This document shows positions 49,281-52,244 of a stretch of 52,244 nt of DNA, in pieces. The notes below the pieces were generated by a model. The model was given only the letters and a program-made list of their open reading frames with translations, ran no database searches and was not told the DNA's origin. Each line of letters starts with the position of its first letter. Within the stretch, counting starts at the first letter, position 1. A program made the position numbers and the translations under genes. Source of the DNA: Planctomycetota bacterium (lineage in GTDB: Bacteria > Planctomycetota > UBA1135 > UBA2386); NCBI GenBank assembly GCA_016795295.1, contig JAEUHP010000104.1, positions 1 to 52,244 of the forward strand, read 5' to 3'.

Positions 49281-50180
49281 ATGCTTCGAACCATCCTCTG
49301 CCTCTCTTTGCTCATGGCTCCCGCCCTCGCCCAGAACGTCGACACGCTCGGCGCCACGACCACGGGCCCGTCGCGGGCGGCGACCGGCAAAGCCTCGGTG
49401 TTCCGCGTCGATTCCACCGTACTCATGCTCGAGTACGAGATGTACCTCAATGTCCCGGGGCCGGAGACGTTGACTTGGTTCCTCTACCGCCACCACTCGC
49501 GCAGCGGTGTTTCGACCCTCGAGTGGACGCGCCAGATGCCGGTGAACGGCACCGGGGTGGGGCCGGCTTGGTACTCCACGGGCACGGTGGGCATCCCCTT
49601 GGTCGAAGGCAACCACTACATGATCGGCGTCAGTTGGCCGGGGACCCTGATCTACTACTACAACACCTCGTCCCAGCCGCTGCCGGTGTCGTTCGGTTCC
49701 TGGCAGCGTGCCCACACGACCGTCGCCGTGCCACCGGCCACGTACACGATTGCCGCCGGCATCGACACGGCCGTCTACCACCAGCGGCTGACCACGGTGC
49801 CGTACCAGGCCGTGGACATCGTTGGCACCGGCTGCGCCGGCACACCCTTGGTGCCGCGCCTGGTGGCCAGTGGCGTGCCGACCCTCGGTACGACCAAGAA
49901 CCTCGACCTGGTCGATGCAGCGGCGAACACGCTCGGCATGGTGGCGCTGGCGATCGGTCCGACCATGCCGGTGCCTCTGCCGGTGCTCGGCTGTGACGTG
50001 TGGGTGAACCTCGGTGCCGCAGCTTCGGTCGCTTTGGTCACCTCGGGGACTGGCGTGGCCAGCCTGCCCATGGCCCTGCCCGCCAATCCCGCCTACTTCG
50101 GCCTGCAGCTGTCGGCACAGGCCGGCGTTCTGGCTGCCAACATCGACATCACCAACGCACTGAACCTGGTGGTGAACTGA
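49281..50180 (+). CDS. secreted protein with planctomycete-type C-terminal domain
   Basis: A 299-residue exported protein of unknown function. The ATG at 49281 opens a clear signal peptide (MLRTILCLSLLMAPALAQ). The body is rich in Thr, Val, Gly and Tyr, suggesting beta-structure. From ~residue 190 the text GTGCAGTPLVPRLVASGVPT, then LGTTKNLDLVDAAANTLGMV, matches a repeat-like domain I associate with extracellular proteins of deep planctomycete lineages. TAGTTT (49249) could be a -10 box. A cell-surface role is inferred. Confidence 0.7.
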   Translation: MLRTILCLSLLMAPALAQNVDTLGATTTGPSRAATGKASVFRVDSTVLMLEYEMYLNVPGPETLTWFLYRHHSRSGVSTLEWTRQMPVNGTGVGPAWYSTGTVGIPLVEGNHYMIGVSWPGTLIYYYNTSSQPLPVSFGSWQRAHTTVAVPPATYTIAAGIDTAVYHQRLTTVPYQAVDIVGTGCAGTPLVPRLVASGVPTLGTTKNLDLVDAAANTLGMVALAIGPTMPVPLPVLGCDVWVNLGAAASVALVTSGTGVASLPMALPANPAYFGLQLSAQAGVLAANIDITNALNLVVN

Positions 50181-50242
50181 TCGACCGGGCACGGATCCAC
50201 CGCCCGAGCGCACCGACAGGTGCGCCTGCATGCGGCAGCCAG

Positions 50243-50248
50243 TAGGCT
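50243..50248 (+). promoter_or_regulatory. -10-like box TAGGCT before the glycosyltransferase gene
   Basis: TAGGCT ends 9 nt before the GTG start. No ribosome binding site lies in between. It is identical to the box before pyrF. Confidence 0.4.
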
Positions 50249-50257
50249 CAGGCGCGC

Positions 50258-51583
50258 GTGCGCCTCACGTTCGTCGTCCACCAGTTTCCGCCGCGGTACT
50301 TCACCGGCACCGAGCAGTACGCGCTGGCGGTCGGCCGCGAACTGCAGCGCCGCGGCCACGAGGTCGACGTGTTCTGCCTGGACCCGGCGTTCAGCGAAGC
50401 GACCGGTCCGTGGCGCGAGTCGCACGAAGTGGTCGACGGCCTGCCGGTGCGGCGGATCAACTTCTGGGGCAGCTTGGCCCGCGACTGGGCGCGGCTGGAG
50501 TACCGCCACCCGCTGATGGCGGAGACGTTCGCGCGGCACCTGCAGGCCAAACGCACCGAAGTGGTGCACAGCTTCCATCTGCGTTACCTCGGCGGAGACC
50601 TGCTCGACAGGGCGCGTGGGCTCGGCGTGCCCACCTGCGTGTCGCTGACCGATTTCTGGTTCCTGTGTCCGCGCGTGATCTTGATGCGTCCGGACGGCCG
50701 GGCTTGCTCGGGGCCGCCGGAGGGGGGGCGCGGGTGCTTGCCGTGCCATGCGCCCGAACTGGCGCTGGAGCTGGCGGCGCATCCGGCCAGCGAGCAGTTG
50801 GCGTCGCTGTCGACGACTTGCGGCGGCCTGTCGAAGCCTGGCTGGGACTTGCGCAGCAAGGTGGCCACCCACCACGAGCGCTGGCCGTACCTGCGCGAAC
50901 GGCTGCTGGCCGCCGATGCAGTGGTGGCGCCGACCGAGTTCCTGAAGGACGTGTTCGTGCGCAACGGCGTGCCGAGCGAACGGATCGCCGTGGCGGGTTA
51001 CGGCATCGACGCGGCGGGCATCGCGGCGGGGTCGGCGGCGGCGCGCACGGCACGGCCGCCGACGTTCGGGTTCTTCGGCACCTTGGCACCACACAAGGGA
51101 CCGCATCTGCTGGTCGAAGCCATGGCTGCGGTGCAGGGCGAGTGCCGCGCGTTGCTGCGCGGCCGCACCAGCGACTTCGCCGACTACTCGGCCACACTGC
51201 TGGCTGCTGCGGCGCGCGATCCGCGGGTGGTGGTGCAACCGCCGTTCTCGTTCGCGGAGCGGCCGGCGGCGTTCGGGGCGATCGACGCCTTGGTGGTGCC
51301 GAGCACTTGGCACGAGAATGCGCCGTTCGTGGTGCTGGAGGCGCGGGCGGCGGGGCTGCCGGTGTTGGCCAGCCGGTTCGGTGGCCTGGTCGAAGTGGTG
51401 CGCGATGGCGTGGACGGCGAACTGTTCGCTCCAGGCGACGCTGCAGATCTGGCGCGCCGGCTGCAGCGGCTGGTCGACGAACCGCAGCGGTTGGCCGACT
51501 ACCGGCGTGCGGTGGTCGCGCCGCGCAGCTTGGCCGCGGCGGTGAACGGGTTCGAGGCGGTCTACGCGAGGCTGCGGCGATGA
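50258..51583 (+). CDS. GT4-family glycosyltransferase
   Basis: A 441-residue GT-B glycosyltransferase. The N-terminal acceptor domain begins VVHQFPPRYFTGTEQYA. A Cys-rich patch lies mid-protein (WFLCPRV, RACSGPPEGGRGCLPCHAP), as in some GT4 enzymes. The donor domain has FGFFGTLAPHKGPHLLVEAM (~residue 265) and STWHENAPFVVLEARAAGLP (~350), the E-x7-E motif of GT4. It probably builds a surface polysaccharide or glycolipid. GTG start; the stop overlaps the next gene (ATGA). Confidence 0.92.
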   Translation: MRLTFVVHQFPPRYFTGTEQYALAVGRELQRRGHEVDVFCLDPAFSEATGPWRESHEVVDGLPVRRINFWGSLARDWARLEYRHPLMAETFARHLQAKRTEVVHSFHLRYLGGDLLDRARGLGVPTCVSLTDFWFLCPRVILMRPDGRACSGPPEGGRGCLPCHAPELALELAAHPASEQLASLSTTCGGLSKPGWDLRSKVATHHERWPYLRERLLAADAVVAPTEFLKDVFVRNGVPSERIAVAGYGIDAAGIAAGSAAARTARPPTFGFFGTLAPHKGPHLLVEAMAAVQGECRALLRGRTSDFADYSATLLAAAARDPRVVVQPPFSFAERPAAFGAIDALVVPSTWHENAPFVVLEARAAGLPVLASRFGGLVEVVRDGVDGELFAPGDAADLARRLQRLVDEPQRLADYRRAVVAPRSLAAAVNGFEAVYARLRR

Positions 51584-52244
51584 CCGAGGGGCCCTCGGTG
51601 GTGTGGGTCGGCCATCCGTGGGCGCCGGCCCCGCTCGGGGCGATCCGCCGGGCGCGGCGCCAGGATCCGAGCGTGCGTGTGGTCGACGATGCCGGGCGCG
51701 AAGTGCCGTTCGGTGCGATGGTCGCCCTGCGCGAGTTCGGGCGCGGTTTGTGGCAACGTGGCCTCGACACCGTGCTCGCGGCGCTGGTGGGGCTCACGGT
51801 GCGCCGCCGTTCGCCGCCGCGGCGCGAAGCCGAGCCGGGCCCTGGACCGGTGGTGCTGGTGGTGCCGGTGTTGCCGGACCTGTCGCACACGTTCGTCTAC
51901 CGCGAAGTGCTGGCCATCCTGCAGCAGCGTCCGGAGTGGCGGGTGCTGGTGTTGGCCCGCAACGAGCGAGCGCCGCGCCACGCCGAAGCCACAGCGCTAC
52001 TCGAACGCGCCGAGTTCTTGCCGCGCGAAGGCCCGACGCGGCGCGCCCTGCGGCAGTTGGCCTGGTTGCTGCGGGCCCGCGGCCGCGAACTGTTCGCGCT
52101 GTACCGGGCCCAAGCCGGCAGCACGGTGCGCGACCTGCTCGGCCGCCACGTGGCGCGCGATGCCAGCCACCCCGCGCAGGCGTTCCTGCTGGCCGATCAC
52201 CTGGCGAGCAGACGACCGCGCGCGCTGCCCGTGTACAGTTCCAC
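51580..52244 (+). CDS. glycosyltransferase-like protein, partial (cut by right edge)
   Basis: The first ~221 residues of a gene with no stop in the window. It starts at an ATG overlapping the previous stop by 4 nt. After a basic, Arg-rich segment of ~80 residues, the text VVLVVPVLPDLSHTFVYREV (~90-110) and WRVLVLARNERAPRHAEA is the usual N-terminal domain of GT4 enzymes (FP..SETF type). The ~80-residue N-terminal extension is unusual for the family. Coupling to the preceding glycosyltransferase suggests the same glycan pathway. Confidence 0.7.
   Translation, partial: MTEGPSVVWVGHPWAPAPLGAIRRARRQDPSVRVVDDAGREVPFGAMVALREFGRGLWQRGLDTVLAALVGLTVRRRSPPRREAEPGPGPVVLVVPVLPDLSHTFVYREVLAILQQRPEWRVLVLARNERAPRHAEATALLERAEFLPREGPTRRALRQLAWLLRARGRELFALYRAQAGSTVRDLLGRHVARDASHPAQAFLLADHLASRRPRALPVYSS

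Overview
The window is a high-GC bacterial chromosome segment read across a likely replication-origin neighbourhood. Several features together suggest a member of the Planctomycetota: an alternative complex III plus caa3 oxidase operon, bacillithiol genes, an SxtIJK-like carbamoyltransferase module, and a secreted protein whose C-terminal GTGC / G.P.LG domain resembles one I associate with deep planctomycete lineages. The assignment is an inference; no rRNA or tRNA is present to confirm it.

Layout. 1-3130 (minus strand): carbamoyltransferase, SxtJ-like and SxtK-like (DUF5989) small membrane proteins, and an SGNH hydrolase cut by the left edge. A second SGNH hydrolase diverges from them (3221-4489). 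4738-18298 (plus): one long respiratory operon, actABCDEF plus a small ActG-like protein, a SCO1 copper chaperone and coxBACD. It encodes a quinol:cytochrome c oxidoreductase (ACIII) and its partner A2-type caa3 oxygen reductase. 18351-24901 (plus): SNF2 helicase with SWIM partner, a GPH-type sugar transporter and an NhaD antiporter. 25040-27516 (minus): a compositionally distinct three-gene cassette of DprA-like, ComF-like phosphoribosyltransferase (PRTase) and degenerate HAD-PRTase fusion genes, a candidate anti-phage system. 27750-30567 (minus): split proton-translocating transhydrogenase (pntAA, pntAB, pntB). 30703-37919 (plus): pyrF, bshC, bshB1, parA without parB, a degenerate histidine-kinase-like protein, bshA and a cysteine desulfurase. 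38373-44369 (plus): dnaA, dnaN, dciA, gyrB (no recF). 44400-52244: a DUF3592-like membrane protein, a methyltransferase-like / PepSY / ApbE-DUF2271 group on the minus strand, trpS with a large insertion, a secreted protein and two GT4 glycosyltransferases, the last cut by the right edge.

How the genes work together: ACIII takes quinol electrons to caa3 oxidase, SCO1 metallates CuA, and PntAB and NhaD use the resulting proton gradient for NADPH and Na+ balance. BshA, BshB1 and BshC make bacillithiol, and the neighbouring cysteine desulfurase handles the same amino acid. The most interesting items are the DprA-PRTase-HAD/PRTase island, a recurring TA-rich hexamer 6-11 nt before start codons that lack a Shine-Dalgarno (SD, ribosome-binding) sequence (possible leaderless promoters), His-rich tails spread over many respiratory subunits, and the SxtIJK-like module. 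No CRISPR array, insertion sequence, tRNA or rRNA was seen.
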